A stretch of DNA of 64,000 nucleotides, taken from positions 416,001 to 480,000 of the forward strand of contig NZ_CP063231.1 in the NCBI RefSeq assembly GCF_023612255.1. Reading direction: 5' to 3'. The position numbers and the translations under genes were made by a program. The notes beneath the pieces are model-generated. The model was not told the DNA's origin. It did no database searches and saw only the letters and a list, made by a program, of their open reading frames with translations. Shown one piece after another: positions 33,091 through 41,296 of the stretch (within the stretch, counting starts at the first letter, position 1; each line of letters starts with the position of its first letter). The DNA comes from Luteibacter flocculans. GTDB lineage: Bacteria; Pseudomonadota; Gammaproteobacteria; Xanthomonadales; Rhodanobacteraceae.

Positions 33091-33801
33091 ATGACCTTTC
33101 TGCGCCGTCCGACGTGGTTCGCTGTCGCACTCACGGTGGCAGGCATCCTGGTCTTCGTGCGACTGGGCATGTGGCAACTGGACCGCGCCTCGGAAAAGGA
33201 CGAACTGCTGCGGCGGTTCGCCGCAGGTGCCGCGGCCGGCGTCGAGGAATTCGGCATGGTGGCGGAGACGCCGCCCGACGATCGCTATCCGCGGCTCGAC
33301 GTACAGGGCAGTTTCGTGCGCGATCGCTACTACCTTCTGGATGACCAGACCCACGCGGGTCAGCTCGGCGTGCATGTCTACGCGCCGTTCGCGCCACGCG
33401 GCCACGACCGCTACCTGCTGGTGGACCTGGGGTTCCTGCCCAAGGAGGGTGGGGCGAATCCGCGCCTGCCGCCGCTGCCGACGGGAGACATTGATGTCCA
33501 TGGCCTTTACGTGCCGCCGCCGGGCGTCGGCATCCGCATGGGCGGCGATCGCCTGCCCGAGCAGCGGGGCGCCGAGAAGACCGTGATCTACGTGGACCTC
33601 AAGGACATCGCTGCCGATCTGGGCCACTCGCTGTATCCTCGCGTGCTGCTCATGGACGCCGACTCCGCGAGCATCTATGCGCGTGACTGGACGCCCGGCT
33701 TCATGCCGCCGGCGCGCCACCGCGCCTACGCCTTCCAGTGGTTCACCTTCGCCCTTGCGGCGGTGGTGATCTTTGTCCTCCTGCACCGCAAGCGACGTTG
33801 A
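33091..33801 (+). CDS. SURF1 family cytochrome oxidase assembly protein
   Basis: A 236-residue protein with transmembrane helices at both ends (about 9-27 and 212-230) and a periplasmic domain between. The family signatures are RLGMWQLDRASEKDELL at the N-terminus, YYLLDDQTHAGQLGVHVYAPF in the middle, and RHRAYAFQWFTFALAAV at the end. SURF1 helps insert heme a into subunit I. The ATG at 33091 starts immediately after the divergent DUF2909 promoter region, and the gene leads the second half of the cox locus. Confidence 0.93.
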   Translation: MTFLRRPTWFAVALTVAGILVFVRLGMWQLDRASEKDELLRRFAAGAAAGVEEFGMVAETPPDDRYPRLDVQGSFVRDRYYLLDDQTHAGQLGVHVYAPFAPRGHDRYLLVDLGFLPKEGGANPRLPPLPTGDIDVHGLYVPPPGVGIRMGGDRLPEQRGAEKTVIYVDLKDIAADLGHSLYPRVLLMDADSASIYARDWTPGFMPPARHRAYAFQWFTFALAAVVIFVLLHRKRR

Positions 33802-33819
33802 GCAGCGGCCCGAGAACCC

Positions 33820-34386
33820 ATGACCGATTCGAACGCCAAGTCCACCACACCGCGCAGCGGGCGCTTCAAGCTCGTGCTGATCATGCTGGTCTTCCTGGCT
33901 CCCATCGTCGCTGCCGGGATACTGACCCTGTCCGGCTGGCAGCCGCAGGGCAAGGGCAACGGCCAGCCGATCGTGCCGCAGCGCAGCGTAGCCGACGTGC
34001 GCGTGGATGCGGGCGGCAAGCCGTGGGCGTGGCGCGACAGTGAGCCTCGCCTCACCCTGGTGGCGTTGCCTGGCCCGGGCTGCGCCGAGCGCTGCGTGCA
34101 GACCCTGGCGCTGATGCGCAATGCGCGCATCGTGCTCAATCGCAATGCCGACCGCCTGCGGTTGCTGTACATCGGCGCGCCGCCCGTCGCGGCAGGTTCC
34201 GATGCTGTGATGACCGATTACGTCGTCGGCACTGACCCGGCAGATGCCTTCGCCGAATTCCGTCCGCGCGAGGCGGACAGCGTTGCGGCCGTGCTGGTCG
34301 AGTCGAACGCCACGGCGCTGGCCTGGTATCCGGCGGGCTTCGACCCTAACGGCTTGCGCAAGGACCTGCAGAAGGTGATCCGCTGA
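33820..34386 (+). CDS. Sco/thioredoxin-like membrane-anchored protein with CxxxC
   Basis: A 188-residue protein with one N-terminal transmembrane helix (about residues 18-38) and a periplasmic thioredoxin-like domain. The segment LPGPGCAERCVQTLALM contains CxxxC at the position of the Sco copper-binding motif, but I do not see the distal conserved His of true Sco proteins, so copper delivery is uncertain. Genes of this kind commonly lie between SURF1 and ctaA in pseudomonads and xanthomonads. It begins 18 bp after SURF1 and overlaps ctaA by one base, indicating one operon. Confidence 0.75.
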   Translation: MTDSNAKSTTPRSGRFKLVLIMLVFLAPIVAAGILTLSGWQPQGKGNGQPIVPQRSVADVRVDAGGKPWAWRDSEPRLTLVALPGPGCAERCVQTLALMRNARIVLNRNADRLRLLYIGAPPVAAGSDAVMTDYVVGTDPADAFAEFRPREADSVAAVLVESNATALAWYPAGFDPNGLRKDLQKVIR

Positions 34387-35534
34387 TGTCGCCCCGCACC
34401 GTGAAGATTCTCCGCACGCTTGCCTTGCTGGCAGCGTTGTTCGCCTTCGGCGTCGTGATGTTCGGCGCGTTCGTGCGCCTGTCCAATGCCGGTCTGTCGT
34501 GCCCGGATTGGCCGACCTGCTACGGCAAGGCCACATGGCCCGGGCATGCACAGGACATCGCACAGGCGAACCAGGCCTTCCCCGATCGCCCGTTCGAAAC
34601 GCACAAGGCGTGGCGCGAACAGGTGCATCGTTTCCTCGCCGGCAGCCTCGGCGTGATGGTGCTGGCGATTGCCGTGGTTGCGGCGTGGCGTCGCCGGTTC
34701 GCGGTGTCTGCCGTGCTCGTGGCGGCGGTGTTCGCCGCGGTGGGCGTGGTGATGTACATGCGCGGCGAACACGTCGTGTCGTCGTGCCTGTCGGCGCTGG
34801 CGATCGCCTTGCCGCTGGTGGCCGCAGCCACGCTGCCGCGACCGGGTGCATGGAAGGTCGGCGTGGCTGTGCTGGCCGTGATCATCTTCCAGGCCATGCT
34901 CGGCATGTGGACGGTCACGCTGCTGCTGAAACCCATCGTGGTGATGGGTCACCTGCTGGGCGGCCTCGCCACCTTCGCGCTGCTTGCCTGGGCTGCATTG
35001 CGCTGGTGGCGCGTCGGTTCGCCGGACGATCGCTACGCGGCGTTGCGTGCGCCGGTCGCGCTCGGCATCGCGGTGCTGGTCTGCCAGATCGCTCTCGGCG
35101 GCTGGACCAGCTCCAACTACGCCGCGCTTGCCTGCGGCACCGATTTCCCGAAGTGCCTGGGCGAATGGTGGCCACAGACGGATTTCCACGAAGGTTTCGT
35201 GCTCTGGCGCGGCATTGGCGTGAACTACGAAGGCGGCGTGCTCGACATGGCCGCGCGCAGCGCGATCCAGATCGCCCACCGCATCGGTGCGCTGGTGACC
35301 TTCTGCTATCTCGGCTGGCTCTCGCATCGGCTCGCGCGTGCCGGCTTGCGCAAGGCGGGTATCGCTGTCGCCGTCGTGCTGGTGGCCCAGGTGCTGCTCG
35401 GCATCGGTAACGTCCATCTCGGCCTGCCGCTGCCGGTTGCCACAGCGCACAATGGCGTCGCTGCGCTGCTGCTGTTTACCCTGCTGGTCGCGCTTGCCAG
35501 CACGCAGCGCCTTCCGGCGCCGGAGTCTCCGTGA
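34386..35534 (+). CDS. ctaA: heme A synthase (COX15/CtaA)
   Basis: A 382-residue, eight-helix membrane enzyme that oxidises the C8 methyl of heme O to the formyl of heme A. Key segments are [21 protein letters not shown], the [13 protein letters not shown] and [13 protein letters not shown] His sites, and the second-half [10 protein letters not shown] and [12 protein letters not shown] His sites. The type with a CPDWPxC loop has a possible disulfide pair. Its start overlaps the stop of the Sco-like gene, and its end overlaps ctaB by four bases, so the two heme A enzymes are translationally coupled. Confidence 0.94.
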   Translation: MSPRTVKILRTLALLAALFAFGVVMFGAFVRLSNAGLSCPDWPTCYGKATWPGHAQDIAQANQAFPDRPFETHKAWREQVHRFLAGSLGVMVLAIAVVAAWRRRFAVSAVLVAAVFAAVGVVMYMRGEHVVSSCLSALAIALPLVAAATLPRPGAWKVGVAVLAVIIFQAMLGMWTVTLLLKPIVVMGHLLGGLATFALLAWAALRWWRVGSPDDRYAALRAPVALGIAVLVCQIALGGWTSSNYAALACGTDFPKCLGEWWPQTDFHEGFVLWRGIGVNYEGGVLDMAARSAIQIAHRIGALVTFCYLGWLSHRLARAGLRKAGIAVAVVLVAQVLLGIGNVHLGLPLPVATAHNGVAALLLFTLLVALASTQRLPAPESP

Positions 35535-36448
35535 GCATCCTCGGTCAATACCTGGAACTGACCAAGCCGCGCGTCGTCGCGCTGCTGGTGTTCTGCGCGG
35601 TCATCGGCATGTTTCTCGCCGTGGACGCGAATGGGCAGCGGGTGCTCCCCACCTGGCACGCCGTCGTCTTCGGCACGCTCGGCATATGGTTAGCGTCTGC
35701 GTCGGCTGCCGCGTTCAATCACCTGATCGATCAGCGCATCGATAAGCTGATGGCGCGCACCTCGCATCGTCCGCTCGCGACGGGACAGCTCACGCCGATG
35801 CAGGTGTTCGTGTTCGCCATGGCGCTTGGCATCGTCTCGATGCTGGTGCTGGTGTTCCTGGTCAACATGCTTACCGCGGTGCTGACCTTCTTCTCGCTGA
35901 TCGGTTACGCCGTGATCTACACCGCGTACCTCAAACGTGCGACGCCGCAGAACATCGTGATCGGCGGCATCGCCGGTGCGGCGCCGCCCATGCTGGGCTG
36001 GACCGCGGTCACCGATTCGCTCCACCCGTACGCCCTGCAGTTGCTGCTGATCATCTTTGTGTGGACGCCGCCGCATTTCTGGGCGCTGGCCATCTTCCGC
36101 GTGGACGACTACTCACGCGCACAGGTGCCGATGTTGCCGGTGACGCATGGCGTGACCTATACGCGTTGGCACATTCTTTTCTACACGATCCTGCTCTTTG
36201 TCGTGACGCTGCTGCCGTTCTTTACCGGCATGAGCGGCCTGATCTACCTGTTCGGCGCCGTCGTGCTCGGCGCGGGCTTCCTCTGGTATGCGGTGCGCCT
36301 GCTCAACCCGCCGGACGAAATGTTCGCCATGCGTACGTTCAACTACTCCATCATCTACCTGATGGTGTTGTTCGCGTTCCTGCTGGCCGATCACTGGCTG
36401 GTGGACCCGGTGATCCAGACGGGCTTGCGCTTCGAGCCGGTGGCCTGA
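35531..36448 (+). CDS. ctaB: heme O synthase (protoheme IX farnesyltransferase)
   Basis: A 305-residue UbiA-family prenyltransferase that adds a farnesyl group to heme B, the step before CtaA. The two Asp-rich sites are [19 protein letters not shown] and the [20 protein letters not shown] loop; nine hydrophobic helices are visible. Translation starts at a GTG in a GTGA overlap with ctaA. Similar proteins are also called CyoE. This is the last gene of the cox locus; an alpha/beta hydrolase converges on it with only five bases between stops. Confidence 0.95.
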   Translation: MSILGQYLELTKPRVVALLVFCAVIGMFLAVDANGQRVLPTWHAVVFGTLGIWLASASAAAFNHLIDQRIDKLMARTSHRPLATGQLTPMQVFVFAMALGIVSMLVLVFLVNMLTAVLTFFSLIGYAVIYTAYLKRATPQNIVIGGIAGAAPPMLGWTAVTDSLHPYALQLLLIIFVWTPPHFWALAIFRVDDYSRAQVPMLPVTHGVTYTRWHILFYTILLFVVTLLPFFTGMSGLIYLFGAVVLGAGFLWYAVRLLNPPDEMFAMRTFNYSIIYLMVLFAFLLADHWLVDPVIQTGLRFEPVA

Positions 36449-36453
36449 GCGCG

Positions 36454-37296
36454 TTAGCGATCCAGAGCGTCGCGTAGCCAGTCGGTGACGCGCTCGGGAT
36501 GTTCCAGATGAAGATGGTGGCCGCCGTCCATGTGGGTGACGTGGATGTCGTCCACGCAGTCGATGCGTACCTGCAGCGCCTCGGGCTCAAGGTAGGGCGG
36601 ATGCGGCCGGGCGAGCAGCAGTGACGTCGGCGCAGCCAGGCCAAGCAGCAGCGCCATGATCTGCGTTTCCGCCAGGCGGATGGCCGTGGGGCGCGACAGG
36701 CGCGGGTCGCTGCGCCAGCTGTAGCCCCCCTCGACCTCGCGCAGGCCGCGCTCGACGATGGGGCGCGCCAGATCCGCGTCCAGGCCGCTCGCCATCGCGC
36801 GGGCGCGGGCCGCATCCTCGATGCTCGGAAACACGCGCAGCGGGCGGGTCGCGCCGGGTGTCACGACCATGGCTTCGCGAAAACGATCGAGCGTGCGCGA
36901 ACCGTCGTCGCCCAGCGGACCCAGGCCTTCGATCAGGGCCAGACCACGGATGCGTTCCGGTGCCGCAATGGCCACCATCGTCGCCACGCCCGCGCCGAGC
37001 GAGTGCCCGAGCAGGTGGAAGCGGGGCAGTGCGAGCGCATCGGCCGCCGCGAGCACGGCGCGCGCGTAGTCGAGGTACTGGTAGATCGTGCTGTCGGGCA
37101 GGTGATCGGATCGACCGTGGCCCGGCAGATCGAGCGCGATCACATGGAAGCGATTGGCGAGTCGCGGGGCGATCAACGCAAAACTGGCAGCGTTGTCGAG
37201 CCAGCCATGCACCATCAGCAGCGGCGGCGCATCCGGTTGCCCCCAGGCCAGGGCCGACAGCTCCAGCCCCGGCACCGAAACGGTCAACTCACGCAT
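36454..37296 (-). CDS. alpha/beta hydrolase
   Basis: A 280-residue soluble hydrolase of the epoxide-hydrolase/esterase type. The oxyanion region is MVHGWLDNAASFALIAP, the nucleophile elbow LLGHSLGAGVATM (catalytic Ser) and the terminal His in HMDGGHHLHLEHPE. The substrate is unknown. The ATG at 37296 overlaps the end of hemH by eight bases, so the two genes form one unit. The longer frame upstream is antisense-like and rejected. Confidence 0.88.
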   Translation of the reverse strand: MRELTVSVPGLELSALAWGQPDAPPLLMVHGWLDNAASFALIAPRLANRFHVIALDLPGHGRSDHLPDSTIYQYLDYARAVLAAADALALPRFHLLGHSLGAGVATMVAIAAPERIRGLALIEGLGPLGDDGSRTLDRFREAMVVTPGATRPLRVFPSIEDAARARAMASGLDADLARPIVERGLREVEGGYSWRSDPRLSRPTAIRLAETQIMALLLGLAAPTSLLLARPHPPYLEPEALQVRIDCVDDIHVTHMDGGHHLHLEHPERVTDWLRDALDR

Positions 37297-38410
37297 GTGC
37301 GCCGGCCTTGCGCGCCCTCTCGCGCGCTTCTGCGAGGCGCACCGCTGCCGCTGCGGCGTCATAGTCCTCCGCGAACTCCGGCCAGCCCTGCGTGTGGCGC
37401 AGCACCAGATCGGCGATGGCGTCGACATGCGTGGACGTGGCGTTCAGGCAGGGGATGTAGCTCAGTGTGTCGCCGCCGGCCTCGCGGAAGAACTCGCCGT
37501 TCTGCATGGCGATTTCCTCCAGCGTTTCGAGGCAATCGACCGCGAATCCAGGGCTGATGACGTCGATACGCTTGATGCCCTGCGCGCCGAAGGCCTTCAC
37601 CGTCTCGTCGGTATAGGGGTGCAGCCAGCGTTCCCGGCCGACGCGCGATTGGAAACTCATGGGCGCTTCGTCTGCGCTCAGGCCCAGCGCCTCTCGCAGC
37701 AGGCGCGCCGTCGCGTGGCACTGGCAGAAGTAGGGATCGCCATTGCGCAGGTAGCGCTCGGGGATGCCATGGAAGCTCATGAGCAGCTTTTCGCCGCGTC
37801 CGTTCCGTTCCCAATGCGCCCGCACGCTGTCGGCAAGCGCGGCGATATACGCCGGCTCGGCGTGGTAGTCGTTGATCTGCCGCAGTTCCGGTGGCCAGCG
37901 CAGGCCCTTGATCGTGTCGGCCACGGCATCGAAGACACTGCCGGTGGAGGTGGCGGAATACTGCGGATACAGCGGAAGCACCAGCAGACGCCGCACGCCT
38001 TCGCGCTGCAACTGCGCGATGGTATCCGCCACGGCGGGCTTGCCGTAGCGCATGGCGAGCGCCACACGGATCGGGCCGGGCCGGCGTCGCCCGAGTTCCG
38101 TCTGCAGCGCGGCTGCCAGCGCTTCGCTGCCGACGCGCAACGGCGAACCCTGCTCGGTCCAGATGCGTGCATAAGCGTGCGCGGAGCGTTTCGGCCGCAC
38201 ACGCAGGATCACGCCGTGCAGGATGGCCATCCAGAGCAGGCGGGGGTATTCGATCACGCGTGGATCGCCCAGGAACTGCGCCAGATAAGGCCGCACGGCC
38301 GCGGCCGTGGGCGCATCAGGTGTACCGAGATTAACCAGCAGCACACCGGCCTGGGGGAGAGTGTCGTGGGAATGACCGGCAAGGCCGGTATAGTTTGGCG
38401 TACCTGGCAT
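37289..38410 (-). CDS. hemH: ferrochelatase
   Basis: A 373-residue enzyme inserting Fe2+ into protoporphyrin IX, the last step of protoheme synthesis. Motifs in order are VLLVNLGTPDAPTAAAVRPYL, the LPLYPQYSATSTGSVFD active-site loop, LLMSFHGIPERYL (metal-binding His) and FAVDCLETLEEI. No Cys cluster is evident near the C-terminus. It supplies heme to the oxidase and cytochrome genes nearby, although it is transcribed in the opposite direction to ctaAB. Confidence 0.95.
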   Translation of the reverse strand: MPGTPNYTGLAGHSHDTLPQAGVLLVNLGTPDAPTAAAVRPYLAQFLGDPRVIEYPRLLWMAILHGVILRVRPKRSAHAYARIWTEQGSPLRVGSEALAAALQTELGRRRPGPIRVALAMRYGKPAVADTIAQLQREGVRRLLVLPLYPQYSATSTGSVFDAVADTIKGLRWPPELRQINDYHAEPAYIAALADSVRAHWERNGRGEKLLMSFHGIPERYLRNGDPYFCQCHATARLLREALGLSADEAPMSFQSRVGRERWLHPYTDETVKAFGAQGIKRIDVISPGFAVDCLETLEEIAMQNGEFFREAGGDTLSYIPCLNATSTHVDAIADLVLRHTQGWPEFAEDYDAAAAAVRLAEARERARKAGAHA

Positions 38411-38516
38411 CGGCGTTCAGCGCTCGCGGGGATCGTTGCAGTCTGCCATAGGGCGGTGCAGCGACGCTCGTCGGGTCGCCGCCATCGATGCCCATCCGCG
38501 CCAGAAGGAGTCACCG

Positions 38517-39203
38517 ATGTCCCCACGCCTGTTCAACCTGCTTGCCCTGGGATTCCTCACGCTGCTGCCCTCGATGGCGGCGCAGGCGGCAGACCCGCCG
38601 CGGACGCAAGCCGTCGAGGCCGTGCGGGTGCTGCGAGACATGGTCGAGGACGCGCCGGACAAGTCCCTGCCCACGGACATGTTGAAGAATGCCCACGCCA
38701 TTGCCGTCATCCCGAAAATGGTCACGGGCGGCTTCGTGTTCTCGGGCACCAAGGGCGAGGGCCTCATTTCCATCAAGCGCGACGGCGTCTGGTCGAACCC
38801 GAACTTCATTTCCCTCGGCGGTGCCGGCGTCGGCTTCCTGGCGGGCATCCAATCCGCCGATGTGATCCTCGTCTTCATGACCGATCGCGGCGTCAACGAG
38901 ATCATCGACGGCAAGTGGACCATGGGCGCCAATGCCGGCGCCGCCGCCGGACCGGTCGGTCGCTCGGCCACCGCAGCTACCGACGGCCGGATGAACGCCG
39001 AGATCTACACGTATGCCCGCGCCAAGGGCCTGTACGCCGGTATTGCCCTGAATGGCGCCCATTTCAGCATCGACGACGACTCGAACCGGGAAATCTACGG
39101 TCCGGGCATCACGCCGCGCCGGATTTTCGAGGGCGGTGTGACGAATGTTCCAAGCGAGGTGGTGAATTTCAGGGATAAACTGGAGGAGTACACTAGCCGC
39201 TGA
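38517..39203 (+). CDS. exported SYLF-domain (Ysc84-like) lipid-binding protein
   Basis: A 228-residue protein with a signal peptide ending AAQAA (about residue 25). The SYLF domain is clear: DMLKNAHAIAVIPKMVTGGF, FSGTKGEGLIS, GGAGVGFLAGIQSADVILVF and GLYAGIALNGAHFSID. Eukaryotic relatives bind phosphoinositides; bacterial ones are periplasmic and probably lipid-binding. An AGAAGGAG site precedes the ATG at 38517. It is divergent from hemH and 42 bp upstream of tatA on the same strand. Confidence 0.88.
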   Translation: MSPRLFNLLALGFLTLLPSMAAQAADPPRTQAVEAVRVLRDMVEDAPDKSLPTDMLKNAHAIAVIPKMVTGGFVFSGTKGEGLISIKRDGVWSNPNFISLGGAGVGFLAGIQSADVILVFMTDRGVNEIIDGKWTMGANAGAAAGPVGRSATAATDGRMNAEIYTYARAKGLYAGIALNGAHFSIDDDSNREIYGPGITPRRIFEGGVTNVPSEVVNFRDKLEEYTSR

Positions 39204-39245
39204 CCCCCGTCCCACTGGCCGCCGCAAGGCGCCCCCGAGGTTCTC

Positions 39246-39491
39246 ATGAGCATTACCCATATCGTCCTTCTGCTGCTCGTCGTCGTGCTGATCTTCGGCA
39301 CGAAGAAGCTGCGCAACATCGGCTCGGACCTGGGCGGCGCCATGCGCGACTTCAAGAAGGGTCTGGACGGCGACGAAGAAGCACGTCAGGCGCGCGAGCG
39401 GGACGACAAGCTCCGCGCCGACCCGCCGCCGTCGACCCAGGTGCCGCCTGCCCACAGCGAGACGAGCGAGCCGCGCGACCGCGCTCCGTGA
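39246..39491 (+). CDS. tatA: Sec-independent translocase subunit TatA
   Basis: An 81-residue protein with an N-terminal membrane helix ([21 protein letters not shown]), the FGTKKL hinge, an amphipathic helix ([17 protein letters not shown]) and a charged, disordered tail. TatA oligomerises to form the channel for folded, twin-arginine-signal proteins. It is the first gene of tatABC. Confidence 0.95.
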   Translation: MSITHIVLLLLVVVLIFGTKKLRNIGSDLGGAMRDFKKGLDGDEEARQARERDDKLRADPPPSTQVPPAHSETSEPRDRAP

Positions 39492-39504
39492 TCCTGGCGT
39501 CGCC

Positions 39505-39918
39505 ATGATCGACATCAGCCTGACCAAGCTGCTGCTCCTCGCAGTGGTGGCGCTCATCGTCCTGGGGCCGGAGCGCCTGCCCCATGCCGCACGCACCGCC
39601 GGTGCCCTGCTGCGCCGCATGCGCAACGGCTGGGACAGCGTGCGCGCGGAGGTGGAACGCGAGATCCAGGCCGAGGAAATCAAGCGCACGCTGCGCGAGA
39701 CGGCCGAGAATGCGCGGGCTACGCACGAAAGCGTGCGGGACGACGTCCGTGCCGCGGGGGCCGAGATACGCGGCGCCAGCGAGCGCATCCGCGATACCTT
39801 TACCGAAACCCAGACGGCCCGCGCCGCGGGCCGCGAGCCCGACCCGGCGCTCGACATGCTCCCGTTGAAGCGCGGCGAGCCGGTGCCGCCCGAGAACGAA
39901 ACGCATGACCGCACGTGA
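39505..39918 (+). CDS. tatB: Sec-independent translocase subunit TatB
   Basis: A 137-residue TatB with N-terminal helix MIDISLTKLLLLAVVALIVL, the conserved Glu/Pro hinge GPERLPHAARTAGALL and a long amphipathic charged helix. With TatC it recognises twin-arginine signal peptides. It is 13 bp after tatA and overlaps tatC by 14 bases. Confidence 0.94.
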   Translation: MIDISLTKLLLLAVVALIVLGPERLPHAARTAGALLRRMRNGWDSVRAEVEREIQAEEIKRTLRETAENARATHESVRDDVRAAGAEIRGASERIRDTFTETQTARAAGREPDPALDMLPLKRGEPVPPENETHDRT

Positions 39919-40663
39919 GCCCGATCCGTCGTCCGACGACGTGGTCGAAGAGGGGCTGTTCTCCCACCTGATCGAACTGCGCTCGCGTCTGCTCCGCGCC
40001 ATCGTCGTGTTGCTGCTCGTGCTGCTGGCGCTGGTGCCGGTGGCGAATCATCTTTATGCCGAGCTGGCAAAGCCGCTCGTGGAGCGCATGCCGCAGGGCG
40101 CGCACCTCATCGCGACGGAAGTGGCCAGCCCGTTCGTGACGCCGCTGAAGCTCGCGTTCTTCGTCGCGCTGTTCATCAGCATGCCGATGATCCTCTACCA
40201 GCTCTGGGCCTTCGTGAGTCCGGGCCTCTACCGGCACGAGAAGCGCCTTGCGCGCCCGTTGCTGGTGGCGTCTCTGGTGCTGTTCTATTCCGGCTGCGCC
40301 TTCGCCTATTTCATCGTGCTGCCGGCCGCGTTCAAGTTCCTCAACGCCGTGACCCCCGACGGCGTGGCGATGATGACGGACATCACGCATTACCTCGATT
40401 TCGTGATGCTGATGTTCTTCGCTTTCGGGCTCTGCTTCGAAGTGCCCGTGGCGGTGGTGATCCTGGCCGCCATCGGCATCGTCGATGCGGAGAAACTGAG
40501 CAAGGGCCGCGGCTACGCCATCGTCGGTGCCTTTGCGATCGCCGCCTTCATCACCCCCCCCGATCTCCTTTCGATGATCATGCTCGCGGTGCCGATGTGC
40601 CTGCTCTACGAGTTGGGTCTGCTGGCCGTGCGTTTCCTGTTGAAGCCGCCCGAGAGGGAATGA
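39905..40663 (+). CDS. tatC: Sec-independent translocase subunit TatC
   Basis: A 252-residue, six-helix membrane protein, the receptor for twin-arginine signals. The N-terminal family signature is SHLIELRSRLLRA, followed by LSMPMILYQLWAFVSPGLY-type (ISMPMILYQLWAFV) and the FAIAAFITPPDLLS segment near the last helices. It begins inside tatB, which implies coupled translation. Confidence 0.95.
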   Translation: MTAREPDPSSDDVVEEGLFSHLIELRSRLLRAIVVLLLVLLALVPVANHLYAELAKPLVERMPQGAHLIATEVASPFVTPLKLAFFVALFISMPMILYQLWAFVSPGLYRHEKRLARPLLVASLVLFYSGCAFAYFIVLPAAFKFLNAVTPDGVAMMTDITHYLDFVMLMFFAFGLCFEVPVAVVILAAIGIVDAEKLSKGRGYAIVGAFAIAAFITPPDLLSMIMLAVPMCLLYELGLLAVRFLLKPPERE

Positions 40664-40666
40664 GCG

Positions 40667-41296
40667 ATGGGGGCTTCGGTCGGCTGGTTCGCGGTAAAGG
40701 GCAAGGGGCGCGACGAGGTGTTCGCGGCGCTTGATCTGGTGCGTAACGAACGCACCGCGAGTCACCCCGGCACGGGCTACTCCCTCGCCCTGCCGAACGG
40801 CTGGTTCGCCGTGGTGACCCGCTTCGAAAGCCCGCTGATCGCCGATGCCGACATGCGCCGCCTGTCGCATGGCTGCGTGGTGATCACGTGCGAGTACGAC
40901 GATCACGTGATGGTCAGTTCATCGACCTGCTACGTGAATGGCCTGCGTAACTGGCGCGCCGAGCACGACGGCCAGCAGGACGACAACCGCCACCTCGCCA
41001 CCAGCGGTAGCCTGCCCGCCGCGTTCGATGCCATACACGCGCGCATCGAAACGATGCAGGATGCCGCCGATATCGACGGCGACGACGTCGATCACTATTA
41101 CTCGTTGCCGATCGAGCTGGCGCAGAGCGTGACCACCTTCCACGCGGACCTGCCTGCCTCGGCCTACGGGGCCACGTTGTGCGAGGGCTGGACGCTGGTC
41201 GAGGCGACCGCGGTGCCGGCCCCCGATCCCGATCTTTCGCGCAAGGTGCGTAAGGCAGTGGCCAAGGCCACCCGCCCCTGGTGGAAGCTCTGGTAG
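40667..41296 (+). CDS. unknown protein co-transcribed with tatABC
   Basis: A 209-residue soluble protein with no signal peptide or membrane helix. It opens VGWFAVKGKGRDEVFAALDL, contains GWFAVVTRF and GCVVITCEYDDHVMVSSSTC, and ends in a basic WWKLW tail. The mixed strand-helix pattern with repeated GWF segments looks like a folded domain, but I do not recognise the family. It starts three bases after tatC and its TAG directly abuts the stop of convergent ctpA, leaving no spacer. Co-expression with the Tat system is likely from the spacing. Confidence 0.72.
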   Translation: MGASVGWFAVKGKGRDEVFAALDLVRNERTASHPGTGYSLALPNGWFAVVTRFESPLIADADMRRLSHGCVVITCEYDDHVMVSSSTCYVNGLRNWRAEHDGQQDDNRHLATSGSLPAAFDAIHARIETMQDAADIDGDDVDHYYSLPIELAQSVTTFHADLPASAYGATLCEGWTLVEATAVPAPDPDLSRKVRKAVAKATRPWWKLW

